Shown: one piece after another, positions 9,542 through 19,219 of the stretch
How the letters are laid out: every line of letters begins with the position of its first letter
Position numbering within the stretch: the stretch's first letter is position 1
Origin: Enterobacter soli ATCC BAA-2102
GTDB taxonomy: Bacteria > Pseudomonadota > Gammaproteobacteria > Enterobacterales > Enterobacteriaceae
Length of the DNA: 64,000 bases
Reading direction: 5' to 3'
Assembly (NCBI RefSeq): GCF_001654845.1
Contig: NZ_LXES01000030.1
Location: forward strand, 1-64,000
Position numbers and translations under genes: made by a program
Notes under the pieces: model-generated
Databases searched by the model: none
What the model saw: the letters and a program-made list of their open reading frames with translations, nothing else
What the model was told of the DNA's origin: nothing

Positions 9542-11389
9542 GTGTTAAACCGTTATCCTTTGTGGAAGTACATCATGCTGGTCGTCGTGATTCTCGTCGG
9601 CCTGCTGTACGCGCTTCCCAACCTGTATGGTGAGGATCCGGCCGTTCAAATCACTGGCGCGCGCGGTGTCGCCGCCAGTGAGCAAACGCTGATCCAGGTC
9701 CAGAAAACGTTACAAGAAGAAAAAATTACCGCTAAGTCTGTGGCACTGGAAGAGGGCGCTATTCTTGCTCGCTTCGACACCACCGACACGCAGCTCCGCG
9801 CTCGTGAAGCGCTGATGGGCGTGCTGGGTGATAAATATGTCGTGGCGCTGAACCTTGCTCCTGCAACCCCGCGTTGGCTGGCTGCGTTAAACGCAGAGCC
9901 AATGAAACTCGGTCTTGACCTGCGTGGTGGTGTTCACTTCCTGATGGAAGTGGATATGGACACTGCACTGGGCAAATTGCAGGAACAGAATATCGACAGC
10001 CTGCGCAGCGATCTGCGTGACAAAGGCATCGCGTACACCACCGTGCGTAAAGAAGATAACTACGGCATGAGCATCACGTTCCGCGACAGCGCGGCACGCG
10101 ACCAGGCTGTAACTTACCTGTCTCAGCGTCACCGTGATCTGGTGATCACCTCTCAGGGCAGCAATCAGCTGCGTGCGGTGATGACGGATGCACGTCTGAG
10201 CGAAGCGCGTGAATACGCGGTTCAGCAGAACATCAACATTCTGCGTAATCGTGTAAACCAACTGGGTGTGGCTGAACCACTGGTACAGCGTCAGGGTGCT
10301 GACCGTATTGTGGTTGAACTGCCGGGTATCCAGGACACTGCGCGTGCGAAAGAGATTCTGGGTGCGACTGCAACGCTTGAGTTCCGTCTGGTTAACTCTA
10401 ACGTCGATCAGTCCGCTGCTGCCGCGGGCCGTATTCCGGGCGACTCCGAAGTGAAACAGACACGTGAAGGCCAGCCGGTTGTGCTGTACAAACGCGTGAT
10501 CCTGACCGGTGACCATATCACCGACTCCACTTCAAGCCAGGATGAATACAACCAGCCGCAGGTTAACATCTCGCTGGATAGCGCGGGTGGTAACATCATG
10601 TCTAACTTCACCAAGGACAACATCGGCAAACCGATGGCGACCCTGTTCGTGGAGTACAAAGACAGCGGTAAGAAAGATGCCAACGGCCGTGCGGTTCTGG
10701 TGAAAGAGGAAGAGGTGATTAACATCGCCAATATCCAGTCTCGTCTGGGTAACAGCTTCCGTATCACCGGTATCAGCAACCCGAATGAAGCGCGTCAGCT
10801 CTCTCTGCTGCTGCGTGCTGGTGCGCTGATTGCGCCAATCCAGATTGTTGAAGAACGTACCATTGGTCCAACCCTGGGTATGCAGAACATCAAACAGGGT
10901 CTGGAAGCGTGTCTGGCGGGTCTGGTTGTTTCAATCCTGTTCATGATCTTCTTCTACAAGAAGTTTGGTCTGATTGCGACAAGCGCGCTGGTAGCGAACC
11001 TGGTGCTGATCATCGGTATCATGTCTCTGCTGCCGGGGGCAACGCTGACCATGCCGGGGATTGCGGGTATCGTTCTGACCCTTGCGGTGGCGGTCGACGC
11101 CAACGTACTGATCAACGAACGTATCAAAGAAGAATTGAGCAACGGTCGTTCTGTGCAGCAGGCGATTGAAGAAGGCTATAAAGGCGCTTTCAGCTCCATC
11201 TTCGATGCGAACGTAACAACACTGATTAAGGTTCTTATCCTGTATGCAGTGGGTACTGGCGCGATCAAAGGCTTTGCGATTACTACCGGTATCGGTGTTG
11301 CAACGTCGATGTTTACCGCTATTGTCGGCACCCGTGCCATCGTGAACCTGCTGTACGGCGGCAAGCGCGTCAAAAAGCTGTCTATCTGA
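9542..11389 (+). CDS. secD: Protein translocase subunit SecD
   Basis: RND-type subunit that couples proton motive force to late stages of Sec export. The 615-aa protein starts at GTG, as in E. coli. TM1 is at about 8-28, then the P1 periplasmic domain ([15 protein letters not shown]), then five TM segments from about 450 with the conserved [20 protein letters not shown] motif. AAAGGGAACTGCC precedes the GTG. It forms a complex with SecF, whose gene starts 10 nt downstream. Confidence 0.98.
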   Translation: MLNRYPLWKYIMLVVVILVGLLYALPNLYGEDPAVQITGARGVAASEQTLIQVQKTLQEEKITAKSVALEEGAILARFDTTDTQLRAREALMGVLGDKYVVALNLAPATPRWLAALNAEPMKLGLDLRGGVHFLMEVDMDTALGKLQEQNIDSLRSDLRDKGIAYTTVRKEDNYGMSITFRDSAARDQAVTYLSQRHRDLVITSQGSNQLRAVMTDARLSEAREYAVQQNINILRNRVNQLGVAEPLVQRQGADRIVVELPGIQDTARAKEILGATATLEFRLVNSNVDQSAAAAGRIPGDSEVKQTREGQPVVLYKRVILTGDHITDSTSSQDEYNQPQVNISLDSAGGNIMSNFTKDNIGKPMATLFVEYKDSGKKDANGRAVLVKEEEVINIANIQSRLGNSFRITGISNPNEARQLSLLLRAGALIAPIQIVEERTIGPTLGMQNIKQGLEACLAGLVVSILFMIFFYKKFGLIATSALVANLVLIIGIMSLLPGATLTMPGIAGIVLTLAVAVDANVLINERIKEELSNGRSVQQAIEEGYKGAFSSIFDANVTTLIKVLILYAVGTGAIKGFAITTGIGVATSMFTAIVGTRAIVNLLYGGKRVKKLSI

Positions 11390-11399
11390 GGAGTGCGTT

Positions 11400-12371
11400 G
11401 TGGCACAGGAATATACTGTTGAACAATTGAACCACGGCCGTAAAGTCTGGGACTTTATGCGCTGGGACTACTGGGCCTTCGGCATTTCAGGTTTTCTGCT
11501 GATTTTGTCCATCGTCATTATGGGCGTGAAAGGCTTTAACTGGGGTCTTGATTTCACCGGTGGTACGGTGATTGAAATTACTCTGGAAAAACCGGTCGAT
11601 ATGGACCAGATGCGCTTGTCCTTGCAGAAAGCGGGCTTCGAAGAGCCGCTGTTGCAGAACTTTGGCAGCAGCCGCGACATTATGGTGCGTATGCCGCCGG
11701 TACACGATGCCAACGGCAGCCAGGAGCTGGGCAGCAAGGTTGTTAGCGTGATTAACGAAACGACCAGCCAGAACGCAACGGTTAAGCGTATTGAGTTCGT
11801 GGGCCCAAGCGTGGGTGCTGACCTGGCGCAAACCGGTGCAATGGCGCTGATGGTGGCGCTGATTTCCATCCTGGTCTACGTGGGTTTCCGCTTTGAGTGG
11901 CGCCTGGCGGCTGGTGTGGTTATCGCACTGGCGCACGACGTGGTGATCACCATGGGCGTACTGTCTCTGTTCCACATTGAGATTGACCTGACTATCGTGG
12001 CATCCCTGATGTCCGTTATCGGTTACTCACTGAACGACAGTATCGTGGTATCTGACCGTATTCGTGAAAACTTCCGTAAGATCCGTCGCGGTACGCCGTA
12101 CGAAATCTTTAACGTGTCGTTGACCCAGACGCTGCACCGTACCTTGATCACATCCGGTACAACCTTGATGGTTATCCTGATGCTGTATCTCTTCGGTGGC
12201 CCGGTGCTGGAAGGCTTCTCACTGACCATGCTGATTGGTGTGACTATCGGTACTGCTTCGTCTATTTACGTTGCATCCGCTCTGGCACTGAAACTTGGCA
12301 TGAAGCGCGAGCACCTGCTCCAGCAGAAAGTCGAAAAAGAAGGGGCGGATCAGCCGTCAATTCTGCCGTAA
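11400..12371 (+). CDS. secF: Protein translocase subunit SecF
   Basis: Partner of SecD. The 323-aa protein starts at GTG, preceded by GAGGAG. It has an N-terminal TM, a periplasmic domain ([12 protein letters not shown]), and the C-terminal five-helix bundle with [18 protein letters not shown]. It is the last gene of the cluster, followed by a strong terminator. Confidence 0.98.
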   Translation: MAQEYTVEQLNHGRKVWDFMRWDYWAFGISGFLLILSIVIMGVKGFNWGLDFTGGTVIEITLEKPVDMDQMRLSLQKAGFEEPLLQNFGSSRDIMVRMPPVHDANGSQELGSKVVSVINETTSQNATVKRIEFVGPSVGADLAQTGAMALMVALISILVYVGFRFEWRLAAGVVIALAHDVVITMGVLSLFHIEIDLTIVASLMSVIGYSLNDSIVVSDRIRENFRKIRRGTPYEIFNVSLTQTLHRTLITSGTTLMVILMLYLFGGPVLEGFSLTMLIGVTIGTASSIYVASALALKLGMKREHLLQQKVEKEGADQPSILP

Positions 12372-12391
12372 GACATGGTCTTATGCGTGAT

Positions 12392-12426
12392 AAAAATCCC
12401 GGTCTGTTGGCCGGGATTTTTTTTAT
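12392..12426 (+). terminator. Rho-independent terminator after secF
   Basis: AATCCCGG/CCGGGATT stem with an 8-nt loop and a run of eight Ts, 20 bp after the secF stop. Confidence 0.92.
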
Positions 12427-12513
12427 CTGCTGCTGACAAACCCTCCTGACAGTATGCTGTCAGGAGGGCTGTCATACACTCCTTCTGAACCCAAACAACA
12501 GGCAGGAGGAAGT

Positions 12514-12879
12514 ATGAAAAGTGTCATTAACTGGTTTGAAATCCCCGTCGCAGATATGGATCGTGCCGTCAAATTCTACGAGCCGGTCATGCAGGTCGCG
12601 CTGCGTCGTGAAAAAATGGATTGTGCAGAGCTGGCGGTATTCCCGCATGAAGACCCGGCGACGGGCGGCGCGCTGGCTAAATTTGATGGCATTACACCCT
12701 CACAGCAGGGCGCTATTATTTATCTGCATACTGACAATCTGGCCGCCACGCTCGACAGGATCGCGTCTGCGGGCGGTGAATGCGTGTTTGGCCCGCTAGA
12801 GCTGCCACGTGGTATTGGCACCATTGCCCTGTTTACCGACAGCGAAGGTAACCGGGTTGGCCTCCATCAACCTGCCTGA
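12514..12879 (+). CDS. VOC-family (glyoxalase/bleomycin-resistance fold) protein
   Basis: A 121-aa protein with the vicinal-oxygen-chelate pattern: opening SVINWFEIPVADMDRAVKFYE and closing TDSEGNRVGLH. One VOC module usually dimerises to form a metal site; the enzymatic activity cannot be deduced. The start is set by a perfect AGGAGGA at 12504-12510; an upstream open extension of 20 residues has no support. Only 14 bp separate it from the WYL regulator downstream, so the two are probably one transcript. E. coli has yajD between secF and tsx instead. Confidence 0.85.
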   Translation: MKSVINWFEIPVADMDRAVKFYEPVMQVALRREKMDCAELAVFPHEDPATGGALAKFDGITPSQQGAIIYLHTDNLAATLDRIASAGGECVFGPLELPRGIGTIALFTDSEGNRVGLHQPA

Positions 12880-12893
12880 GAGCTGAAGAGACT

Positions 12894-13574
12894 ATGACCC
12901 GACGCGCTGACCGTTTATTTCAGATTGTGCAGATCCTGCGGGGCAGGCGTCTGACGACGGCAGCGCATCTGGCAGAGCGGCTCGGGGTTTCTGAGAGAAC
13001 CGTTTATCGCGATATCCGCGACCTTTCCCTTTCTGGTGTGCCGGTGGAGGGTGAGGCTGGGAGCGGTTATCGTCTGATGTCCGGTTTTGATTTACCGCCG
13101 CTGATGCTGACAAACAAAGAGTCTGAAGCGCTAATGGTGGCTATCCGGTTGCTGAAAACCTGGGGCGGGGAATCACTGTCGCGCGAGCTGGAATCAGCCC
13201 AGGAAAAGGTGCTGGCGATCCTGCCGGAAGAGAGTCGTCGTAAGGCGGAGCAAACGCGAATTTATGCGCCAGATATTGCCCTGCAAAACCATTCCCGCAA
13301 TCACTTCGATGTGATTCATCAGGCGATATCTGCCCAGCGGGTTCTGGCACTGCATTATCGGGATGAAGCCGGGCAGCTCTCAAAGCGTGAGGTTCAGCCG
13401 CTGGGGTTGTTCTTCTGGGGGGAACGCTGGCTGCTGGCTGCCTGGTGTGAGCGGCGCGATGACTATCGCTGCTTCCGGCTCGACAGGTGTCTTAACATTG
13501 TGCAGACAGAACGACGGTTTAGCGAGAGTGCGGACAGGTCGCTGGCGGATTTTTTACGGAAGGTGAAGCAGTAA
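12894..13574 (+). CDS. YafY-type HTH/WYL-domain transcriptional regulator
   Basis: A 226-aa regulator. Residues 1-60 are a DeoR-like winged helix (RLTTAAHLAERLGVSERTVYRDIRDL). Residues about 135-200 are a WYL-type sensor (RVLALHYRDEAGQ..., ERWLLAAWCERRDDYRCFRLDR). WYL domains bind nucleic acid or small ligands in bacterial regulators. It is co-transcribed with the VOC gene 14 bp upstream, so it likely controls that gene; the inducer is unknown. Confidence 0.88.
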   Translation: MTRRADRLFQIVQILRGRRLTTAAHLAERLGVSERTVYRDIRDLSLSGVPVEGEAGSGYRLMSGFDLPPLMLTNKESEALMVAIRLLKTWGGESLSRELESAQEKVLAILPEESRRKAEQTRIYAPDIALQNHSRNHFDVIHQAISAQRVLALHYRDEAGQLSKREVQPLGLFFWGERWLLAAWCERRDDYRCFRLDRCLNIVQTERRFSESADRSLADFLRKVKQ

Positions 13575-13598
13575 AAAGCCGGGTGGCAAGGTAAAAGC

Positions 13599-13625
13599 AA
13601 AACGGCAACGTGTGTTGCCGTTTTT
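13599..13625 (+). terminator. GTTGCCG-type terminator after the WYL regulator
   Basis: AAAACGGCAAC pairs with GTTGCCGTTTTT across a 4-nt loop. Near-identical stems end the thiI region (25004) and amtB (57278), and each is followed at 8-10 bp by the GC-rich palindromic repeat. Confidence 0.9.
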
Positions 13626-13635
13626 AGTGTTTGTT

Positions 13636-13683
13636 CCCTCTCCCTGTGGGAGAGGGGCAGGGTGAGGGCATCAGCCCGCACAA
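13636..13683 (+). repeat. GC-rich palindromic repeat, copy 3
   Basis: CCCTCTCCC (13636-13644), TGT loop, GGGAGAGGG (13648-13656), then a GGGTGAGGGCATCAG tail ending in CCGCACAA. It lies between the WYL regulator terminator and the 3' end of tsx. Confidence 0.75.
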
Positions 13684-13694
13684 TCCCGCAGTGA

Positions 13695-14579
13695 TTAGAA
13701 GTTGTAACCTACCACCAGGTAACCACCCCAACCGGTAGAACGAACGCTGAAGTCACCGTCGCCGAAGTTCAGGCTAGCGTCGTCGTTCCACTGGCCACCG
13801 TTGTGCCAGTAACGCGCAACAACAGAGTAGTGCCAGTGATCGTAGTTCAGCGCCAGGATGTGGCTGGAAGCGATGGAGTTGTTGGTACGCGCTTTCTTAC
13901 CGTTCAGGTCACGGAAGTCGTTGTCGCCCAGGTCTGAACCCCAGTCAAAGTTGGTGAAGCCGATGTAGCTCAGGTTGCCGCCCCACAGCTGGGTGATTGG
14001 CACAAAGTATTTCACTTTGAAACGGTAGCCATCCCACTCGTTCTCGTTCGCGGCACCGTAGTTCTGCCACTGGTATTTCGCGTAGACGTTCATGGACAGG
14101 CTCATCGGCAGGCCGGTGTCGATGTCGGTACCCAGACCCATATACCAGGTGCTCTGACGACCGGACTTGTTGCGGCCCATGTCGTAGATGTAGTTGTTTG
14201 CGAAGTACCATTCTTTAAATGGACCGAACGCCAGGCTGGTGCCGGTCAGCTTATCAATGGAGAAACGTGGTTCAATTTCCATGAACAGCGGGGAACCGTG
14301 GTTCCAGATACCTTTCGCATCGGTGTTACCACCGAAGAATACAGGCGCATCCATATAACCGTAGAAATCAAACCAGTCTTTCTTGGCGAAAGCTTCGTAC
14401 TCCAGGTAGGTATCGTTACGGATCTGCGGTCCGAAACGGGTGTGGTAGCTGCCTACCACGTTTACGCTCTGGTGCCACCAGTCGGAAAGATATTGTGGTT
14501 TGTCGTTTTCCGCTGCGTTAGCAGTGAAAGAGGAGGAAAGTGCCAGTACTGCGCCGGCTGCAAGTAATGTTTTTTTCAT
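13695..14579 (-). CDS. tsx: Nucleoside-specific outer-membrane channel Tsx
   Basis: Twelve-stranded outer-membrane channel for nucleosides; also a phage T6 and colicin K receptor in E. coli. It is 294 aa from [11 protein letters not shown], with a signal peptide cleaved after ANA. An open N-terminal extension of 20 codons is not conserved. It ends in the aromatic residue F typical of outer-membrane proteins (VVGYNF). A loop near residues 215-230 ([13 protein letters not shown]) differs from E. coli, as expected for an exposed, phage-selected loop. A promoter and CRP-like site lie upstream at 14665-14709. Confidence 0.97.
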   Translation of the reverse strand: MKKTLLAAGAVLALSSSFTANAAENDKPQYLSDWWHQSVNVVGSYHTRFGPQIRNDTYLEYEAFAKKDWFDFYGYMDAPVFFGGNTDAKGIWNHGSPLFMEIEPRFSIDKLTGTSLAFGPFKEWYFANNYIYDMGRNKSGRQSTWYMGLGTDIDTGLPMSLSMNVYAKYQWQNYGAANENEWDGYRFKVKYFVPITQLWGGNLSYIGFTNFDWGSDLGDNDFRDLNGKKARTNNSIASSHILALNYDHWHYSVVARYWHNGGQWNDDASLNFGDGDFSVRSTGWGGYLVVGYNF

Positions 14580-14664
14580 AATCATGCCACTGATTGAAAT
14601 TCCCTTCCGGGAGTGAAAAATGCGCGATTTGCGTTTCAAAATATTTCGTGTTTCTGCGGAGCCT

Positions 14665-14709
14665 ATTATAGGAATCCTTGCTCACAAAAATATGTGTTGT
14701 TTCACATAT
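14665..14709 (-). promoter_or_regulatory. tsx promoter with CRP-like site at -40.5
   Basis: On the minus strand a perfect -10 TATAAT (14670-14665) has no good -35. TGTGAAACAACACATA (half a CRP consensus plus ACATA) is centred 40.5 bp upstream of the implied start, the class II CRP position reported for E. coli tsx P2. The site sits in a perfect 7-bp inverted repeat, ATATGTG-N6-CACATAT, at 14690-14709. CytR/CRP control is inferred by analogy. Confidence 0.65.
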
Positions 14710-14847
14710 CTCTCACATGCGTAATCGATTGCGTTCACGTTTGCGTACTTTAAACGGCCGGGATTGTAACGGCAAACATTTATGTTGCCAATCCATACGA
14801 AATGTAAATGTTAGCGGAGTGACATTGCACCCCGCTGAAAAGGAGGG

Positions 14848-15387
14848 TTATTGCGCGGCGGGCTGGATATCGTGAATGCGGATAAAACCTAACTGGTCCG
14901 GGGTAAGACCGCTCAGCTGAAGCGGGATATCAACATCGCTCGGCGCCAGTGTGCTGGCGGGGGCCGTGAAAAGTTGGTTCTTCACGTTCACTTCCTGGTA
15001 GCTCTCGGTGGTGCCCTGGATCTGACCCCACTCTACAGTGCCGCTAAATGCAGGCAGCGGATCGTTGGACTCGCCGTGAATGCGCAATGTTACTCGCGTA
15101 CCATCTGCATTGGCCGCCACGTTGACCATCGACATTTTCAACGTGCCAATCTGGCTATTGAGCCGGGCAGGGGTATTTGCCCCTGGCAGCAGATAAACGC
15201 CGCTGGTGGATTTCACATTCAGCGCATTTTGCTGAGTAATCTTCACTGTCTCTTTATTCAGCTTATCCATGGCTGAATTGAGCGTGCTCACGCTTTGTTT
15301 CATCTCGTGAACTTCAGTTTGCTGTGCACAGGCACTGAGTGTGAAGAGGCTTCCCACCAGGAAAATTCTTATGTAACGTCTTGTCAT
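14848..15387 (-). CDS. yajI: Lipoprotein YajI (DUF3251)
   Basis: A 179-aa lipoprotein of unknown function, clearly homologous to E. coli YajI. The signal peptide ends in the lipobox LSAC. Next comes a short coiled-coil-like stretch (VHEMKQSVSTLNSAMDKLNKET), then a beta-rich domain. The start at MTRRYIR matches the family; an upstream in-frame start is not conserved. Confidence 0.93.
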   Translation of the reverse strand: MTRRYIRIFLVGSLFTLSACAQQTEVHEMKQSVSTLNSAMDKLNKETVKITQQNALNVKSTSGVYLLPGANTPARLNSQIGTLKMSMVNVAANADGTRVTLRIHGESNDPLPAFSGTVEWGQIQGTTESYQEVNVKNQLFTAPASTLAPSDVDIPLQLSGLTPDQLGFIRIHDIQPAAQ

Positions 15388-15527
15388 TGCGTTAATTTCC
15401 TTGAAATAACGGATTACCGTAATGGTAGCCAGCATCTTACCGTCAGGTATAGATCCTTTGTCTCAAAAAGCTCTTCCTTTGTTGTCAGCCCAGATCAGGG
15501 TAAAATAGAGGAAAGTTAACCGGATAG

Positions 15528-15989
<462 letters not shown>

Positions 15990-15993
15990 GCTC

Positions 15994-17097
15994 ATGCAGG
16001 ATGAGATTTACATGGCGCGAGCGCTGAAACTGGCGCAGCGCGGGCGTTTTACCACCCATCCCAACCCGAATGTCGGCTGTGTCATTGTGAAAGATGGCGA
16101 AATTGTCGGTGAGGGTTTCCATTATCGTGCCGGTGAGCCTCATGCTGAAGTTCATGCCCTGCGCATGGCCGGTGAAAAGGCGCGTGGCGCGACAGCGTAC
16201 GTCACCCTTGAGCCTTGCAGCCACCACGGGCGTACCCCTCCGTGCTGCGAAGCGCTGATTGCCGCGGGCGTCTCGCGAGTCGTCGCGGCGATGCAGGATC
16301 CCAATCCGCAGGTTGCCGGGCGCGGTCTTTACCGACTGCAACAAGAGGGCATCGACGTCAGCCATGGTCTGATGATGCACGATGCCGAAGTCATTAATAA
16401 GGGTTTCCTTAAGCGTATGCGCACGGGGTTCCCGTATATTCAGCTGAAGCTGGGCGCTTCGCTTGACGGCCGTACGGCGATGGCGAACGGTGAAAGCCAG
16501 TGGATAACGTCACCGCAAGCAAGGCGCGATGTGCAACGTCTGCGCGCGCAAAGCCATGCTATTCTCACCAGCAGTGAAACCGTTCTGGCTGACGACCCGG
16601 CGATGACCGTTCGCTGGGATGAGCTGAATGCCGATACTCAGGCGCTGTATCCGCAGGAAAATCTGCGCCAGCCGCTGCGTATTGTGATTGATAGCCAGAA
16701 TCGCGTAACGCCTGAGCACCGTATCGTCCAGCAGCCAGGTGAAACCTGGTTTGCCCGGACCAAAGCAGACGATCGTAACTGGCCGGAAGGCGTGCGCAGC
16801 ATTATGGTGCCGGAGCACAACGGGCATCTCGATTTAGTGGTGCTGATGATGCTGCTTGGCAAACAACAGGTGAACAGCATCTGGGTGGAAGCGGGCCCAA
16901 CGCTTGCCGGTGCGCTGCTCCAGGCTGGGCTTGTGGATGAACTGATTGTCTATGTTGCACCTAAACTGTTAGGAAATGCTGCGCGCGGGTTGTTTGTGCT
17001 GCCTGGCCTTGAAAAACTGGCCGATGCCCCACAACTCAAATTCAGCGAGATTCGTCCGGTGGGTCCGGATGTCTGCCTCCATTTAACGACAGCGTAA
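15994..17097 (+). CDS. ribD: Riboflavin biosynthesis deaminase/reductase RibD
   Basis: Bifunctional enzyme for the second and third steps of riboflavin synthesis. It is 367 aa. The N-terminal cytidine-deaminase-type domain shows the zinc site HAEVHAL and PCSHHGRTPPC. The C-terminal DHFR-like reductase domain starts near residue 147 (FPYIQLKLGASLDGRTA). Length and order match E. coli. Confidence 0.98.
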   Translation: MQDEIYMARALKLAQRGRFTTHPNPNVGCVIVKDGEIVGEGFHYRAGEPHAEVHALRMAGEKARGATAYVTLEPCSHHGRTPPCCEALIAAGVSRVVAAMQDPNPQVAGRGLYRLQQEGIDVSHGLMMHDAEVINKGFLKRMRTGFPYIQLKLGASLDGRTAMANGESQWITSPQARRDVQRLRAQSHAILTSSETVLADDPAMTVRWDELNADTQALYPQENLRQPLRIVIDSQNRVTPEHRIVQQPGETWFARTKADDRNWPEGVRSIMVPEHNGHLDLVVLMMLLGKQQVNSIWVEAGPTLAGALLQAGLVDELIVYVAPKLLGNAARGLFVLPGLEKLADAPQLKFSEIRPVGPDVCLHLTTA

Positions 17098-17184
17098 TTG
17101 CTCCTGAAATAGGGAAGCAGTGCGCAAAGTATTATGATAAAATCCGCCCCCCTGCGGGGCCAAATGAACCCGTAAAGGAAGAGT

Positions 17185-17655
17185 ATGAACATTATTGAAG
17201 CTGCTGTAGCTACCCCGGACGCTCGCGTCGCCATCACCATTGCGCGTTTCAACAACTTCATCAACGACAGCCTGCTGGAAGGTGCAATTGACGCCCTGAA
17301 ACGTATCGGCCAGGTTAAAGATGACAACATTACCGTTGTTTGGGTTCCAGGTGCTTATGAACTGCCACTGGCAGCAGGCGCGCTGGCAAAAACCGGTAAA
17401 TACGACGCGGTGATTGCACTGGGTACTGTTATTCGTGGCGGCACTGCGCACTTCGAATACGTTGCGGGCGGTGCAAGCAATGGTCTGGCACACGTAGCGC
17501 AGGATGCTGAAATTCCTGTCGCGTTCGGCGTGCTGACCACCGAAAGTATTGAACAAGCCATCGAACGCGCTGGCACCAAAGCCGGTAACAAAGGTGCAGA
17601 AGCTGCACTGACCGCGCTTGAAATGATCAATGTATTGAAAGCCATCAAGGCCTGA
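17185..17655 (+). CDS. ribH: 6,7-dimethyl-8-ribityllumazine synthase RibH
   Basis: Condenses 5-amino-6-ribitylaminouracil with 3,4-dihydroxybutanone phosphate. The 156-aa protein carries [10 protein letters not shown] and [16 protein letters not shown], with the conserved His in the second motif. AAAGGAAGAG precedes the ATG. It forms 60-mer or pentamer shells in related organisms. Confidence 0.98.
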   Translation: MNIIEAAVATPDARVAITIARFNNFINDSLLEGAIDALKRIGQVKDDNITVVWVPGAYELPLAAGALAKTGKYDAVIALGTVIRGGTAHFEYVAGGASNGLAHVAQDAEIPVAFGVLTTESIEQAIERAGTKAGNKGAEAALTALEMINVLKAIKA

Positions 17656-17676
17656 TTTTTTTGTAAGGGGAATTCC

Positions 17677-18096
17677 GTGAAACCTGCTGCTCGTCGCCGC
17701 GCCCGTGAATGTGCCGTCCAGGCACTTTACTCCTGGCAGTTGTCCCAGAACGACATCGCTGATGTTGAATACCAGTTCCTGTCAGAGCAAGACGTGAAAG
17801 ACGTTGATGTTCTGTACTTCCGTGAACTGCTGTCGGGAGTGGCGACTAATAGCGCGTATCTCGATGGTCTGATGAAGCCATACCTGTCTCGTCTGCTCGA
17901 CGAGCTGGGTCAGGTTGAAAAAGCAGTGTTGCGTATTGCGCTGTTTGAGCTGTCTAAACGTGATGATGTGCCGTACAAAGTGGCCATCAACGAAGCCATC
18001 GAACTGGCGAAAACCTTCGGTGCTGAAGACAGCCACAAATTTGTAAACGGCGTGCTGGATAAAGCCGCACCTGCGATCCGTCCCCACAAAAAGTGA
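17677..18096 (+). CDS. nusB: Transcription antitermination factor NusB
   Basis: All-helical RNA-binding protein that pairs with NusE (S10) on boxA in rRNA antitermination. It is 139 aa with a GTG start preceded by AAGGGGAA, as in E. coli. The opening [22 protein letters not shown], with its Arg-rich RNA-binding face, is visible. It lies 21 bp after ribH, and a terminator follows before thiL. Confidence 0.98.
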   Translation: MKPAARRRARECAVQALYSWQLSQNDIADVEYQFLSEQDVKDVDVLYFRELLSGVATNSAYLDGLMKPYLSRLLDELGQVEKAVLRIALFELSKRDDVPYKVAINEAIELAKTFGAEDSHKFVNGVLDKAAPAIRPHKK

Positions 18097-18102
18097 TCCG
18101 CA

Positions 18103-18150
18103 AACCGGAGCTTCGCATTGCCTTGCCGGCAGTGCGGCTCCGGTTTTTTC
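18103..18150 (+). terminator. Terminator between nusB and thiL
   Basis: AACCGGAGC and GCTCCGGTT flank a 25-nt loop that itself contains a small GCCGGC element; TTTTTTC follows. It probably reduces but does not separate thiL expression, since thiL begins 23 bp later. Confidence 0.75.
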
Positions 18151-18173
18151 TTTTATCTGCTGAGGCATAACGC

Positions 18174-19145
18174 ATGGCATGTGGAGAATTTTCCCTGATT
18201 GCCCGTTATTTCGACCGTGTCAGAACCTCTCGTCTTGATGTTGAAACTGGAATCGGCGACGACTGCGCACTTCTCAATATTCCCGAAAAACAGACGCTGG
18301 CGATCAGCACCGACACCTTAGTGTGCGGACGTCATTTCTTACCTGATATCGATCCTGCCGACCTGGCCTATAAAGCGCTGGCGGTAAACGTGAGTGATTT
18401 GGCGGCAATGGGTGCCGATCCTGCGTGGCTAACGCTGGCATTAACTCTGCCGAATGTGGATGAAGCCTGGCTCGAAACGTTCAGCGATGCGCTGTTTGAA
18501 CAACTCAATTATTACGATATGCAGCTGATTGGCGGTGATACCACTGCGGGTCCGCTGTCGATGACGCTGGCTATCCACGGCTATGTGCCTGTTGGGCGAG
18601 CGCTTAAGCGCTCGGGAGCAAAACCGGGTGACTGGATCTACGTCACCGGTACGCCGGGTGATAGCGCCGCAGGGCTGGCTATTCTTCAGGATCGTTTAAC
18701 GGTTGACGATGCCGAGGACGCAGACTATCTGGTGAAACGTCATCTGCGCCCAACGCCGCGAATTCTTCACGGCCAGGCTCTGCGCGAACGCGCGAGTGCG
18801 GCTATTGATCTCTCTGACGGGCTGATTTCCGATCTGGGCCATATCCTGAAGGCCAGCGGAACAGGTGCGAGGATTGACCTGGATCTGTTCCCGCTTTCAG
18901 CACAGATCCGTCGCCATGTCGAACCCGAGCAGGCCCTGCGCTGGGCACTCTCTGGCGGCGAAGATTACGAGCTGTGCTTTACCGTCCCGGAACTGAATCG
19001 CGGTACGCTGGATGTGGCGCTGGGTCACCTTGGCGCGCCGTTTACCTGCATCGGACAGATCCTTCCTGAAAGTGAAGGGATGCAGTTTGTTCGTGAAGGC
19101 GCGCCGGTCACGCTCGACTGGAAAGGATACGATCATTTCGGGTGA
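18174..19145 (+). CDS. thiL: Thiamine-monophosphate kinase ThiL
   Basis: Phosphorylates thiamine monophosphate to the active diphosphate. The 323-aa protein shows the PurM-like ATP-binding motifs ([41 protein letters not shown]). It ends at YDHFG, where recalled E. coli ThiL (325 aa) ends YDHFATP and overlaps the pgpA start. Here the end differs and pgpA is gone, so the 3' end probably marks a deletion junction. Confidence 0.96.
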   Translation: MACGEFSLIARYFDRVRTSRLDVETGIGDDCALLNIPEKQTLAISTDTLVCGRHFLPDIDPADLAYKALAVNVSDLAAMGADPAWLTLALTLPNVDEAWLETFSDALFEQLNYYDMQLIGGDTTAGPLSMTLAIHGYVPVGRALKRSGAKPGDWIYVTGTPGDSAAGLAILQDRLTVDDAEDADYLVKRHLRPTPRILHGQALRERASAAIDLSDGLISDLGHILKASGTGARIDLDLFPLSAQIRRHVEPEQALRWALSGGEDYELCFTVPELNRGTLDVALGHLGAPFTCIGQILPESEGMQFVREGAPVTLDWKGYDHFG

Positions 19146-19150
19146 GTTCT

Positions 19151-19215
19151 TGCCGGGTGGCGGCTTCGCCTTACCCGGCCTACAAAACAGCTAAAGCGAA
19201 GCCGCCACCCGGCGT
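19151..19215. repeat. Inverted REP pair (BIME-like) at the thiL/yajO junction
   Basis: GCCGGGTGGCGGCTTCGC, followed by CTTACCCGGCCTACA, is a standard enterobacterial REP unit (19151-19184). Its first 18 bases recur in inverted orientation at about 19197-19214. The pair fills nearly the whole 74-bp gap between thiL and yajO, the place where E. coli carries pgpA. Confidence 0.85.
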
Positions 19216-19219
19216 TTGT

